DNA from: Paraburkholderia sp. BL21I4N1
Lineage (GTDB): Bacteria > Pseudomonadota > Gammaproteobacteria > Burkholderiales > Burkholderiaceae
DNA length: 64,000 bases
Direction of reading: 5' to 3'
Assembly: GCF_002973525.1 (NCBI RefSeq)
Contig: NZ_PVEN01000004.1
Span: 372,001-436,000, forward strand
Shown here: positions 27,068 to 35,949 of the stretch, piece by piece
Layout: the number at the start of each line of letters is the position of its first letter
Numbering within the stretch: position 1 is the first letter of the stretch
Made by a program: the position numbers and the translations under genes
The notes under the pieces: generated by a model
What the model was told of the DNA's origin: nothing
The model's database searches: none
The model's input: the letters and a program-made list of their open reading frames with translations, nothing else

Positions 27068-28237
27068 ATGAACTTCCACGACACCAACGGCTTCGACCCA
27101 AACATATTCGCGCTGACCGATCTTGAGAAGGAATTCGGTCCTGACGATACCGCATGGCAGTTTCTCAAGTGGAATCCGGATTACCGGCAAGCATTCCATC
27201 AGTTACTCGACAAGAAAAGCGATATGGACGCGCTGGAAGCCATTCTCGCCCATATCAAGAGCCCGAATCCCGAGGTAATTGCGTGTGCCCAGAACGAAAC
27301 GTGCAGGAGGAGGTTCGGCATCGCAGCGTGGCTCGACCCCGACGAGGAACGGCTACCGGAGTTGAACAATCCCGACGACTCTTGGTTCTTTCCGCTCATG
27401 AGACCGCTGCAAGAAGACACCATGCTGAAGTTCCGGCAGCGCGACGCATCGTACGAAAAACGGCCGGGTGGTCAATGGCTGACTGTACGGGAAACGCCTT
27501 TTGGGTATCGCGAGATATTGCGAACGGGGCCACGCCGTCCCGCGCGCCTGCCTGCAAAGAAGGAAAATCACTGCCAAAAACTAGTCTTCACTGCCATTGA
27601 CTGTAGCGTCCCTATCGACGCGCAACTTGTTGCGCTCGAAAAGCTGGTGCGGACGCAGCGTGAGTACTGGAACGAGCAAATCTGCACCACGGATAGCGCA
27701 AGTGTCATCATCGAGCCGATAGGATGGAACGACGTGATCCGCCCAAGTCGCGTCGAAGAGCCCGACTTCTGGCAAACAGTGGGCATCGACGCACTCGGTC
27801 CCATCAGGAAGCAGATCGAGGAATGCCGGTCGAGGCTTGCCCGAATACATCGCAAGCTTGACGATGACGATCTTGTCCTGCATTTCGGCGAGCGTTTCCC
27901 CATGCCAAAAGTGCCGGGGGGAGAAGTCGCGACACCCAGCCGCAACCGCTATCTGAAAGCCCTCCTGCTGATCGCTGAGCGGATACCACCCGACGCCTTC
28001 AGGACCGACAACATCGATGCCGAACGGCCCGGGCTGGCCCATCAAATCGCTAGAGAACTTGGGATTGTTCGCGCCGAGCAGCCACGGTGGGTGAAGGTTT
28101 TCGACGAAGGCATGTCGACCTGGCACCTGCGGCGCGCCAAAAGCCTCGTCACCCACTTCTATGCATGGCTGGTACACGCGCAGGTGTCATTTGCTGATGA
28201 AGCGAAAAAAGCAAAGGAAAAAGCCGCAGCAACATGA
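27068..28237 (+). CDS. Integrative-element regulator-like protein (DUF6499/DUF2285-like start)
   Basis: A 389-residue soluble protein. Its first ~90 residues read DTAWQFLKWNPDYRQAF and RRRFGIAAWLDPDEERLP. This pattern of Trp-x-Phe-Leu, Asn-Pro-x-Tyr-Arg, then Phe-Gly followed by Asp-Pro-Asp-Glu is typical of the N-terminal domain of DUF6499/DUF2285 proteins of integrative elements. The remainder is not recognised and has long helices, ending in a Lys/Ala-rich tail. It is 27 bases behind the integrase, so probably cotranscribed. It may control the element's transfer or replication genes. Confidence 0.55.
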   Translation: MNFHDTNGFDPNIFALTDLEKEFGPDDTAWQFLKWNPDYRQAFHQLLDKKSDMDALEAILAHIKSPNPEVIACAQNETCRRRFGIAAWLDPDEERLPELNNPDDSWFFPLMRPLQEDTMLKFRQRDASYEKRPGGQWLTVRETPFGYREILRTGPRRPARLPAKKENHCQKLVFTAIDCSVPIDAQLVALEKLVRTQREYWNEQICTTDSASVIIEPIGWNDVIRPSRVEEPDFWQTVGIDALGPIRKQIEECRSRLARIHRKLDDDDLVLHFGERFPMPKVPGGEVATPSRNRYLKALLLIAERIPPDAFRTDNIDAERPGLAHQIARELGIVRAEQPRWVKVFDEGMSTWHLRRAKSLVTHFYAWLVHAQVSFADEAKKAKEKAAAT

Positions 28238-28617
28238 TCGCGCTCTCCCCGCCGCACTTTCCTCGCACTCACGCAACGCGCACATCGACCAATCACGGTC
28301 GATGTACCAACCTCCTTCCACCCCCGCCGCACGCTCTTCCACATCGTTCTCCTTGTGTTGAACCGTAGCGGAAAATCCCTACCGCCGCTCCCATTCAGTC
28401 AGAGCCGCCGCATGCACCGTGACTGCCACGATGTGAACGCCTCTTGTCAGGGCACCCCGCCAAACACTTTTCCCGAAGTCTGTCAAATCACCAAACGGAG
28501 ATTTGAAAAAGCGCCGAAATCAAATGTCTGACTTAGCGTTTTTGGGTTCTGCCTGTTTTCCAGACAATGGCTTCCGTTCACTCCTGAACAGACATGAATA
28601 GACGAACGGAGCCATCA
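28238..28617. other. Upstream region of the AlpA-DUF3631 operon
   Basis: About 380 bases without a gene. AT-richer near 28490-28560, consistent with a promoter region, but no clear -35/-10 pair or terminator could be fixed. Confidence 0.45.
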
Positions 28618-29136
28618 ATGACCCCAAAAAAACTCTCTTTGCCCGGCAGTGGTGTGCAGGCTAATGAACCATCTTCGCTGATTTCTCGGGTTCGCCAGGG
28701 ACGTCAAGCACGCCCAGCCCGCGCGAGCAACGGTGCGCAAGACGCACATCTGTCTGCAAACACGGGGGCTGGCGCAACCAACGCGGTCGCCGTGAAAGCC
28801 AGGGCCAATACCGTCTGCCCCGCGCACGTCCCGCATCTCGAAAAACTGATTCGCTGGGTACGCTCCTATTCCAAAGACCGTCTGATGAAAGAAACGGAGG
28901 TACTTACGACTATCAGCCGCTCAAAGGCAGCGATGCGCCGGGATGTCTCGCTCGGCCTCTTCCCCAAGCAGATCAAAACGGGGCCGAAATCGAGTGCGTG
29001 GCGTGAGTCGGAGGTCATGGGGTGGGTCGAGGCGACGACGGTCCTCTCGCGTGTTGCAAACCCCGGCTTCGACATGAAGGAGTTCGTCGCCGCTCTGGAC
29101 GTCGCCATCAGCGGCACGGCGGAGGCAAGCGCATGA
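28618..29136 (+). CDS. AlpA-family DNA-binding regulator
   Basis: A 172-residue protein whose C-terminal half carries the AlpA/HTH_17 winged-helix pattern TISRSKAAMRRDVSLGLFPKQIKTGPKSSAWRESEVMGWVEA. AlpA-like proteins control excision or replication genes of P4-like islands. The first 70 residues are polar and probably disordered. I chose ATG 28618 because a GGAG element lies six bases upstream. An ATG eight codons earlier is the alternative. Its stop overlaps the start of the DUF3631 gene as ATGA. Confidence 0.75.
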   Translation: MTPKKLSLPGSGVQANEPSSLISRVRQGRQARPARASNGAQDAHLSANTGAGATNAVAVKARANTVCPAHVPHLEKLIRWVRSYSKDRLMKETEVLTTISRSKAAMRRDVSLGLFPKQIKTGPKSSAWRESEVMGWVEATTVLSRVANPGFDMKEFVAALDVAISGTAEASA

Positions 29137-30932
29137 ACACGATTGCCCTTGACATGCCCGGCGATGGCGCAGATATCGGCGAATGGATCGCCAGCGACAT
29201 GCGCGCATTTTCCGAAAAGGCCAACGCTATCTGGGAAAGCGCGCGCGCCGCCGACGAAGATCACCCCTACCGCCTCAAATACGGCCTTGGCGGAGAGCTG
29301 ATCTGGGTATACGGCGAACCGGGATTCGTGAATGGCGAGGACATCGAGAACGCCGTGGTCGTTCCGTTTTTCGAAGGCTCAACGAACAGGATCACCGCGA
29401 TCCGCTTCATTGGGACGAACGATAACGGCGACGAACACGACGTCTGGCTGCGAGGCGATTCTGGGCACGGGGGCACCTACGCGCGTATCGGTGCGCACAA
29501 AACGGATACGCTGTTGCTTGCGCCGAATTTTTCGGACGCCCTGTCGCTGTTTGAGGCAACCGGTGATCGCGTCGCGGTACCTGCGGATTCTTCCAGCCTT
29601 GGACTTGTCGCCGCCACGCTCGCCAGCGCCCACCCCGACACACGCATCGTAGTTTGCGCTACGGAGGCAACGCGGGCCGAGGCCGAAGCAGCCGCGCGCA
29701 TGATTGGCGCTCCGCTGGCGATCCCGGCGACCGGCACCACGCCTTGTCTGTATGAGGACTTCAACACCCTCTATCAACAATCGGGCCAGGCAGCAGTATG
29801 CGCCGTCGTCGAGACTGCGATGGTACCGAAATCCAGCTCGGAGATCGACGGCACGCCGGTCGACATCATTCCCTGGCCCATCCAGATTCCCAGCATCGGC
29901 GAGTTGGTCGCGAAGACGGAACGGATGATTCGTCGCTTCTCGATCCTGGACGAATTTCAGGTGCTCACCGTCGCGCTTTGGATTTTCGCTTCGCACGTCA
30001 TGGACCTGATGCCGTTCGCGCCGATCCTTGGCCTGTTCTCGCCTACGATGGGCTGCGGCAAAACGACCCTGCTCAACGTTCTGAAGCATCTGGTGCGTCG
30101 CCCGGTCGCCGCCGGGGGGTTGTCACCTGCGTTCATCTATCACGTCATCGAACGCCTCATGCCGACCCTTCTGATGGACGAAGGCGAGCACTACGTTGGC
30201 AAGGACCGCGCAATGACCAACATCATCAATTCCGGCCACACCCACATCGCTGGATACATAGGCAAGGTAATCAACGGCAGGTCGAAGATGCACCCGACGT
30301 ACTGCCCGAAAGTCCTGGCGATGATAAATCTCCCGGCTGGAACGACCTACGACCGTTGCATTCCGATTCATCTTCGGCGCAAGCTGCCCGATGAAGCCGT
30401 GGAGCAGATGCACTACGCAAACGAAGCGGAATTTGCTCAACTGAAGTCGATGATTGTCCGGTGGGCGAATGATGCAAGGCCGTTACTCATGCAGGCGCGA
30501 CCGGCGCGGTTGAACGTGTCGAACAGCCGGACGGCGGACAACTGGGTGCCGCTGCTCACGGTGGCCAGCCTCGGCGATGAAGCGCTGCTGAACAGGGCGA
30601 TTGCGGCGGGCGAACGTATGGCAGTGTCCGTGCGCAACCGACTGAACGACGGCGAACTGTTGCTGCGCGACGTCAAGCCCATCTTCGACGCTACCGGCAG
30701 AAAGTGGCTCTGGACGCATGAACTGCTCGACATCCTGTGTTCGGACGAAGACAAGCAATGGCGGTATTACTGCAACGGCAAACCTCTTTCGTCGCGCGCA
30801 CTCGGGGAGATGCTGGCTCCATTTGGCATTGTGAGCAAGGACATCCGGTACGGCGAGAGCGTCAAGAAGGGATATGAGAGGGCCGCCTTTGAGGATGCGT
30901 TCGCGCGATACGTCAATAGCAGCACCGAATGA
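29133..30932 (+). CDS. DUF3631 helicase/primase-like ATPase of the island
   Basis: A 599-residue protein. Residues 125-215 (TDTLLLAPNFSDALSLFEATG, DTRIVVCATEATRAEAE) look like the Toprim-like part of phage primases. Residues 300-320 hold a P-loop (FSPTMGCGKTTLLNVLKHL), with the acidic TLLMDEGEHY further on as Walker B. The C-terminal DUF3631 part follows (PCDSS-like CIPIHLRRKLPDE). The whole is typical of replicative helicase/primase proteins of phage satellites and islands. It is translationally coupled to the AlpA gene. With the downstream initiator it suggests the island can replicate after excision. Confidence 0.8.
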   Translation: MNTIALDMPGDGADIGEWIASDMRAFSEKANAIWESARAADEDHPYRLKYGLGGELIWVYGEPGFVNGEDIENAVVVPFFEGSTNRITAIRFIGTNDNGDEHDVWLRGDSGHGGTYARIGAHKTDTLLLAPNFSDALSLFEATGDRVAVPADSSSLGLVAATLASAHPDTRIVVCATEATRAEAEAAARMIGAPLAIPATGTTPCLYEDFNTLYQQSGQAAVCAVVETAMVPKSSSEIDGTPVDIIPWPIQIPSIGELVAKTERMIRRFSILDEFQVLTVALWIFASHVMDLMPFAPILGLFSPTMGCGKTTLLNVLKHLVRRPVAAGGLSPAFIYHVIERLMPTLLMDEGEHYVGKDRAMTNIINSGHTHIAGYIGKVINGRSKMHPTYCPKVLAMINLPAGTTYDRCIPIHLRRKLPDEAVEQMHYANEAEFAQLKSMIVRWANDARPLLMQARPARLNVSNSRTADNWVPLLTVASLGDEALLNRAIAAGERMAVSVRNRLNDGELLLRDVKPIFDATGRKWLWTHELLDILCSDEDKQWRYYCNGKPLSSRALGEMLAPFGIVSKDIRYGESVKKGYERAAFEDAFARYVNSSTE

Positions 30933-31229
30933 GCGCTACTGCCGCTACAACGCGACAGTAGACAGGAGACACATCTCCGCAGGCGCTGCATTCCTGAGTG
31001 CCAGCACGACTGGACTATTCGGCGTGCTGGCAACGGCAATGTGAAGTAATACCGTAAGTATGACAATAGTTTGTACAGCCATATGGCCATGTAGAACAGC
31101 TATACACCCATAGTGCAAGTTGAGCAGCCGAAGATAGCTATATGACACGGGCTCAGCTATGTACTCCTACCTTAATAGCCATTGAATGTGATAGACACCA
31201 TGAATCTTACCCGTATGGAAGAATGCATC

Positions 31230-32384
31230 ATGCTCGACACGGTTGGGCTTGCCGTCAACGACATCTCCGCCAGTCTCCCCACCCGTTCCTGGACGGAAGT
31301 GGATGGCAGCCGTGAGCGGCGCCGGGACTATGGTGATTTCGAGTCCGACGCGGGACAGGGAAAGCTTAAGGTCAAGCACATCAAAAAGACCAGGCAGTTG
31401 CTCGTGGAAGGTAGTTGCGCACGTTTCTACCAAGGCCACAACATCGTCGGCTCCGGCGACATGATCGCAACTGCCTTCTCCATGCTGCGTGCTGTCAAGG
31501 ACAAGCATGGAATCGAGATTCCGCTTCAAAGGGCCAAAGTATTTGCGCGTGGCGAGGACATCGCCGTTACGCGCGTTGATGTGCCTGTCATGCTCCGCGT
31601 GCCCGAAGGGCTCAGTGTCGGTGGCGTCATCAATGGTTTGGCCTGCGCCGCCATTCGCTGCGGGATCAACATGTCGCTGTTCCACAACGAGAGCTTCTAC
31701 TTTGATCAGAATTCGCAGACCTCTGCCCTGAAAGGGTACGACAAGGATGCCGAGATCGAGACTCACAGGAAGGAACTTGAACTGCCCACAACGGAAACGG
31801 CGAACATGCTCCGTGCACTCGCCAAGTCGACAGTCCGGCTCGAAGCCGTTTTCCGCAAAAAGCACCTCGACAATTGCAGCCTGTTCGGGGGGAAAGTCGT
31901 GGTGCCCCGCGACCTCCAGCCGAGTGTGCTCGCGAAGATGTTTCTCGACCTGATAGAGACGTACGATTTGCGGGGCAGCCTGAGCGCCCGGCTGCGTCAG
32001 GACGACTTTTTGCGGGTGCCATACCGCGACAGGGGAACGGTGGCGTACTGGCAGACCGGCGGAGAGATGCTGGCCTACTTTGACCACAAAGAACGGACGT
32101 TCAAGCGCCACCGCCAGCGCATCAAGGAACGCTGCTCAATCGACATTGGTGGCCCCCCGCCCGGGCAGATCGACGTGCCCGTGCAGATCGGCGACATTCT
32201 GGCGCCTGGGAACTTTGTGCCTCTGCCGGAGGCAATTCGCTACGACCATCAACTCATGCACTCGCTGGACATGCGTGACGAGTGGTTCGGTCTGTGCGAC
32301 CGGCTAAAGATCCACAACGGCATCGGACGGGCGTACATCGAACCGGCTGTAGTCCCCGCCCCGTTGTACATACCGGGCGACTGA
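31230..32384 (+). CDS. Phage/plasmid replication initiator, gene II/X type (rolling circle)
   Basis: A 384-residue protein beginning MLDTVGLAVNDISAS, with GSCARFYQGHNIVGSGD and VTRVDVPVMLRVPEG. This layout resembles the gene II/X (Phage_CRI plus Phage_X) replication proteins of filamentous phages and their plasmid relatives, which nick one strand and start rolling-circle synthesis. I chose the ATG at 31230 because GGAAGA lies seven bases before it. Two ATGs upstream lack a ribosome site. The 297 bases before it are AT-rich with several AGCTAT words. A direct-repeat array follows the stop codon and may be part of the origin. Confidence 0.65.
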   Translation: MLDTVGLAVNDISASLPTRSWTEVDGSRERRRDYGDFESDAGQGKLKVKHIKKTRQLLVEGSCARFYQGHNIVGSGDMIATAFSMLRAVKDKHGIEIPLQRAKVFARGEDIAVTRVDVPVMLRVPEGLSVGGVINGLACAAIRCGINMSLFHNESFYFDQNSQTSALKGYDKDAEIETHRKELELPTTETANMLRALAKSTVRLEAVFRKKHLDNCSLFGGKVVVPRDLQPSVLAKMFLDLIETYDLRGSLSARLRQDDFLRVPYRDRGTVAYWQTGGEMLAYFDHKERTFKRHRQRIKERCSIDIGGPPPGQIDVPVQIGDILAPGNFVPLPEAIRYDHQLMHSLDMRDEWFGLCDRLKIHNGIGRAYIEPAVVPAPLYIPGD

Positions 32385-32390
32385 GTCACA

Positions 32391-32645
32391 CGCTACGCCG
32401 CTACACCGCTACAGATACGCTCAAGGGCGTTACGAAAAGCCGCTTTCGTGCCGCCTGTAGCGTTGTAGCGGCTAAAACGACGCCGGGGGAAACCGGCGAA
32501 CCTGCAGCGCTGTAGCGGCCAAAACGCCTTTCGAACCGTTGTTCTGCCGCCCTGCCAGCGCCTCTGTAGCGTTGTAGCGGCATTTCCGCATGCTATCGGG
32601 CCGACCTCGCGACACGACACCGGCCCTGTGTAGCGGCGTAGCGCC
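32391..32645 (+). repeat. Iteron-like direct repeat array, candidate replication origin
   Basis: TGTAGCGTTGTAGCGGC occurs at 32456-32472 and 32565-32581. A near copy lies at 32503-32519 (TGCAGCGCTGTAGCGGC) and a further one at 32629-32645 (TGTAGCGGCGTAGCGCC). Copies 1 and 2 share a trailing AAAACG. Inverted copies of the same word are at 32391-32412. The spacing (47, 62 and 64 bases) is irregular. The array sits directly behind the replication initiator gene. Confidence 0.7.
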
Positions 32646-32716
32646 TCCACCCGCCCCATGTGATTTGCGCCTTCACGTGTGAGATACTTTCCAGCGATTT
32701 CACATAGGGAGACCAT

Positions 32717-33040
32717 ATGGCTGTCGTAAAACTGGGCGTAGCAGAGATTGACATCGGCAAGGTCGATCATAGCCTCACCGTCTGGAGCACCAAGAATACG
32801 AAAATCGGGCAATTGGTGTTCAGCAAGGGTTCGGTCGAATGGTGGCCGAAAGGGAATAAGGTCAACGCCCACACGTATACATGGGCTCAGTTCGCCAAGG
32901 CATTGGAAACTGCCTCCGATGCAAAGCGCGTGATTCCACCCACTGAACCGCGCGCGAAGAAAGCTCCAGCACCCAAGTCCGCGCCAGTCGCAAAGAAGAA
33001 GGCGAATAAAGCTGCCCTGACTCGCAAGCGCGCAGCCTGA
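32717..33040 (+). CDS. Small basic-tailed protein of unknown function
   Basis: A 107-residue protein. The N-terminal 65 residues look like a compact fold with YTWAQFAKALE at its end (MAVVKLGVAEIDIGKVDHSL, VFSKGSVEWWPKG). The tail of about 35 residues is Lys/Ala/Pro-rich (APAPKSAPVAKKKANKAAL), as in DNA-binding tails of H1-like proteins. AGGGAG stands in front of the ATG. It lies between the iteron array and the second recombinase. A DNA-binding role in replication or packing is only a guess. Confidence 0.6.
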   Translation: MAVVKLGVAEIDIGKVDHSLTVWSTKNTKIGQLVFSKGSVEWWPKGNKVNAHTYTWAQFAKALETASDAKRVIPPTEPRAKKAPAPKSAPVAKKKANKAALTRKRAA

Positions 33041-33201
33041 ACACCCGTTACCCGCAGACGGTGCAGCGAGCTTCTGAAACGCTCGCTTCTAAAACGGGAA
33101 TTGCCGGATATCGGACGCATAGTCGGCAATCATGCAATTGCCATGCACCGATAGATTAAATGCGCGATATTACCAAAGTTATTCATTAAACCGGCACTCA
33201 A

Positions 33202-33233
33202 CAGCTATTGATAAAATCGGTTATCAATAGTTG
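33202..33233. other. dif-like palindrome in front of the Xer-like recombinase
   Basis: CTATTGATAA (33205-33214) and its exact reverse complement TTATCAATAG (33221-33230) flank a 6-base spacer AATCGG. Two more base pairs match outside a single mismatch. Two inverted ~11-base arms around a 6-base spacer, with ATAA and TTAT next to it, is the plan of XerC/XerD dif sites. It could instead be an operator for the adjacent gene. Confidence 0.6.
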
Positions 33234-33340
33234 CCGTGTGCCACGAATTGCGGCGCACTTTCGGCATCAGCTACCGTCAAAGCTTCGATTTCACCGCTGA
33301 TTTGCGCGCACGGCCTACCCGGCCCTTCTCCGGAGATACC

Positions 33341-34294
33341 GTGCCGAACAGACTGATGCCCATCGCGCGCACCGACAGGCGACAACTGACCGCTGCCGAA
33401 TTCCACCAGCTCGCGAACGTGCCGCCCGAGGCGGAATGGTTTGGCAACCTGGACAATCCTCGCACGCGTCGCGCCTACCAGGTTGACCTGCGCGACTTCA
33501 TGGCCTTCATCGGCATCGCACGGCCAGACGAATTCCGTACCGTCACGCGCGCGCACGTGCTCGCGTGGCGCAAGCACCTCGAAGCCCGCCAACTGTCTGG
33601 AGCGACGATACGGCGAAAGCTGGCTGCTCTGTCATCCCTGTTTGACTATCTGTGCGAGCGCAACGCGGTTTCGCTGAACCCGGTCGCAGGCGTCAAACGC
33701 CCGAAGAACAATGGCAACGAAGGCAAGACGCCAGCACTCGGCGACCATCAGGCCCGCGCACTGCTGGACGCGCCCGACCCGGTCACGCTGAAGGGCAAAC
33801 GCGACCGCGCCATGCTCGCCGTGCTGCTGTACCACGGCCTGCGCCGCGAAGAGCTGTGTTTGCTCAAAGTTCGCGACATTCACGACCGGCGCGGCACGCC
33901 GCATCTGCGAATTCATGGCAAGGGAAGCAAGCTGCGCTACGTGCCGCTGCACCCGGCCAGTGCCGAACGCTTGCATACCTACCTCGAATCGGCAGGGCAT
34001 GACACTGTGCCGGATGCGCCGCTCTTTCAACCCATCCGAAAGACTGGCACCGCGATCACGGCCGATGGGGTCTATAAATGCGTGCTAGCGTGGGCTGTGC
34101 ACGCAAAGATCGCCGTCGAAGGTTTCGGCGTGCATAGCCTGCGGGCGACTGCTGCGACGAATGCGCTCGACCACGAGGCCGACATTGCGAAGGTCCAGGA
34201 ATGGCTCGGTCACGCGAACATCGCCACCACCCGCCTGTACGACCGGCGCAAGCAGAGGCCGGAGGACTCACCCACGTTCAAGGTCGCCTACTGA
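33341..34294 (+). CDS. Xer-like tyrosine recombinase
   Basis: A 317-residue recombinase with an N-terminal SAM-like core-binding domain (NPRTRRAYQVDLRDFMAFIG, SGATIRRKLAALSSLFDYL) and a full catalytic set: Arg168 (HGLRREEL), Lys197 (HGKGSKLRYVPL), His265 and Arg268 (HSLRATAA), His291 (LGHANIATT) and Tyr300. This group resembles XerC/D and element-encoded recombinases that resolve dimers or integrate at dif-like sites. I chose a GTG start at 33341 because CCGGAGA lies just upstream. The frame is open a further 35 codons. A dif-like palindrome sits 108 bases before it. It is the second recombinase of the island. Confidence 0.88.
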   Translation: MPNRLMPIARTDRRQLTAAEFHQLANVPPEAEWFGNLDNPRTRRAYQVDLRDFMAFIGIARPDEFRTVTRAHVLAWRKHLEARQLSGATIRRKLAALSSLFDYLCERNAVSLNPVAGVKRPKNNGNEGKTPALGDHQARALLDAPDPVTLKGKRDRAMLAVLLYHGLRREELCLLKVRDIHDRRGTPHLRIHGKGSKLRYVPLHPASAERLHTYLESAGHDTVPDAPLFQPIRKTGTAITADGVYKCVLAWAVHAKIAVEGFGVHSLRATAATNALDHEADIAKVQEWLGHANIATTRLYDRRKQRPEDSPTFKVAY

Positions 34295-34552
34295 TCACAG
34301 CATTTGCATCGATCAATTCCGTTTTGAACCAGCTCGCGCGAGCATCAATGTAGTCCGCTCGACACGTCCTTAGACTCTCACGCTGCATTTCGCAAATGCT
34401 TCGCGGCAACGCAGGCCTCGCCCGACGCGTTACATAGGAGAGGGATCTGGGCAGTGCTCTTTGGTCGCCGACGCACTTAGTGCGGATGGAATCAGATCGC
34501 TACGCTTAGTGCCAACCCGCACTTGCGGACCAAGCGACAATAGCGCCATCGC

Positions 34553-35716
34553 CTATACTTCATTCTGCCCGACAATGAATCGCGCGCGCTCATACAGCTC
34601 ATCGAAAGTGATGATTTCCGGACTATTGGTGTTGCGCCGATATAGTTCAAACGAGCGATAGCGTTCCTGGTTCACACCGTGCTCACCGGAGAACTCATGA
34701 AGACTGCCGACTACGAGGAAGGACTTCGGCATATAGTTAAACGCTTCCTCCCCCGTCGGATTTCCTATGCCGTCGGTGAGTGAGAGTTTTGACCTTATAG
34801 ACTCCGTGGCCAACGCAACCGTACCTTGGACCTGCGAGACGGCACCCGCGAGTTCAGCCGATGGTGCCCAGCAGCCAGCCCGGTAGGGTTGCGCGTTAAG
34901 TAACGCGGTCTTCTGCGTCTTGATCTCGACGAAGCACAAGCTTGAAATAACTCCGCGACTTCGGAGAAGCGCGTCTACGCGCTTACCGTGTTCCGAAACC
35001 GTGTGACCGTGAACGACCTGTTCGAGCTTCTTATCGTCAAGGGCGGAGAGGTGGATATAGCTCAATCCATATCCAAATATCCAAGGATTCTTCTCGAAGA
35101 ACTTTTGCCAAACGGCCTCGCTAGTACATTGCTTCTTGGTTTTGACCTCTTCGAAATAACTCTCATCCTCAAGCAGCTTCTGGAAAACTTGCAACTGACG
35201 CTTACGATAACCAACGGCCACGACATCCTCTTTCGTCACTGCCGAGCGGATCACCTCCGCGAACAATTCTTGATTGTCCTGAACGAGCGCCTGTGCCTGG
35301 ATACTTGACAGTACAATGCGACGAAGATCGTCGTCCGTGATTTTCATGGATCCGCTGCTCTTAAGCGGCACAGACTGGACGTGGTTGATAAATTCAATCA
35401 ACTTCCCGATCTCATCACCGACGAACGAAAAACTAGCGTTGTGAGGTTTATCCGTTGCAACAGTGTAGCCCTGAATGCTGAGTACGAAAATTCCGCGATC
35501 GTCCTCGAAGAACTTGGCGGTTATGCAAGTTTTCGCGTCTTCTTTATGCCTAAGTACGAGTTCGTCTTTGACTTGTGCGAAGGCATATGTCGTCGGCTGC
35601 TCAATCAACTTCGTTGCGATACGCACCTTGCGGGCTGGGTCGGAAAACGAATCGAGCCGCGGGCTGATGTAGGTCTTTCCGGGATCGGGGTCCTGATAGC
35701 TATCCGTAGTTGACAT
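34553..35716 (-). CDS. sduA: Shedu defence protein SduA (DUF4263)
   Basis: Shedu is a single-gene anti-phage system with a PD-(D/E)XK nuclease domain. The 387-residue product carries the DUF4263 pattern: AVWQKFFEKNPWIFGYGLSY at about 201-220, then Asp248 in RVDALLRSRG, Glu264 and Lys266 in CFVEIKTQKTALL, and YRAGCWAPSAELAGAVSQVQG. The first ~190 residues form the variable N-terminal sensor part, with beta-rich FVLSIQGYTV and FSFVGDEIGKLIEF. The ATG at 35716 has AGGGGA upstream. It is AT-richer than core genes and sits alone beside the recombinase, a usual place for defence cargo. Confidence 0.88.
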   Translation of the reverse strand: MSTTDSYQDPDPGKTYISPRLDSFSDPARKVRIATKLIEQPTTYAFAQVKDELVLRHKEDAKTCITAKFFEDDRGIFVLSIQGYTVATDKPHNASFSFVGDEIGKLIEFINHVQSVPLKSSGSMKITDDDLRRIVLSSIQAQALVQDNQELFAEVIRSAVTKEDVVAVGYRKRQLQVFQKLLEDESYFEEVKTKKQCTSEAVWQKFFEKNPWIFGYGLSYIHLSALDDKKLEQVVHGHTVSEHGKRVDALLRSRGVISSLCFVEIKTQKTALLNAQPYRAGCWAPSAELAGAVSQVQGTVALATESIRSKLSLTDGIGNPTGEEAFNYMPKSFLVVGSLHEFSGEHGVNQERYRSFELYRRNTNSPEIITFDELYERARFIVGQNEV

Positions 35717-35949
35717 CAATTCCCCTATTACCACTCGCGAGTTGGATTGGACACGACGAGGAGAGCGTCAACTGGCCAAGACGATCGCATCGACTCCTCG
35801 ATCTGACGCGGGGATGTCTGATGCTACTTTCTCGTCCAGATTAACGGTTCGTTATTTCAAGACACGCTCCGTGCCTTCAGCGCATCACGCCGCGCTCGCC
35901 TTCTAACCTTCAAGGCCGTCGTAGCGACTAGTACCAGTAAGAATGCAGG

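Noticed and set aside
32391..32645. CRISPR array
   Set aside because: Repeats are short (17 bases), spaced irregularly, imperfect and partly inverted, and no cas genes exist in the window.
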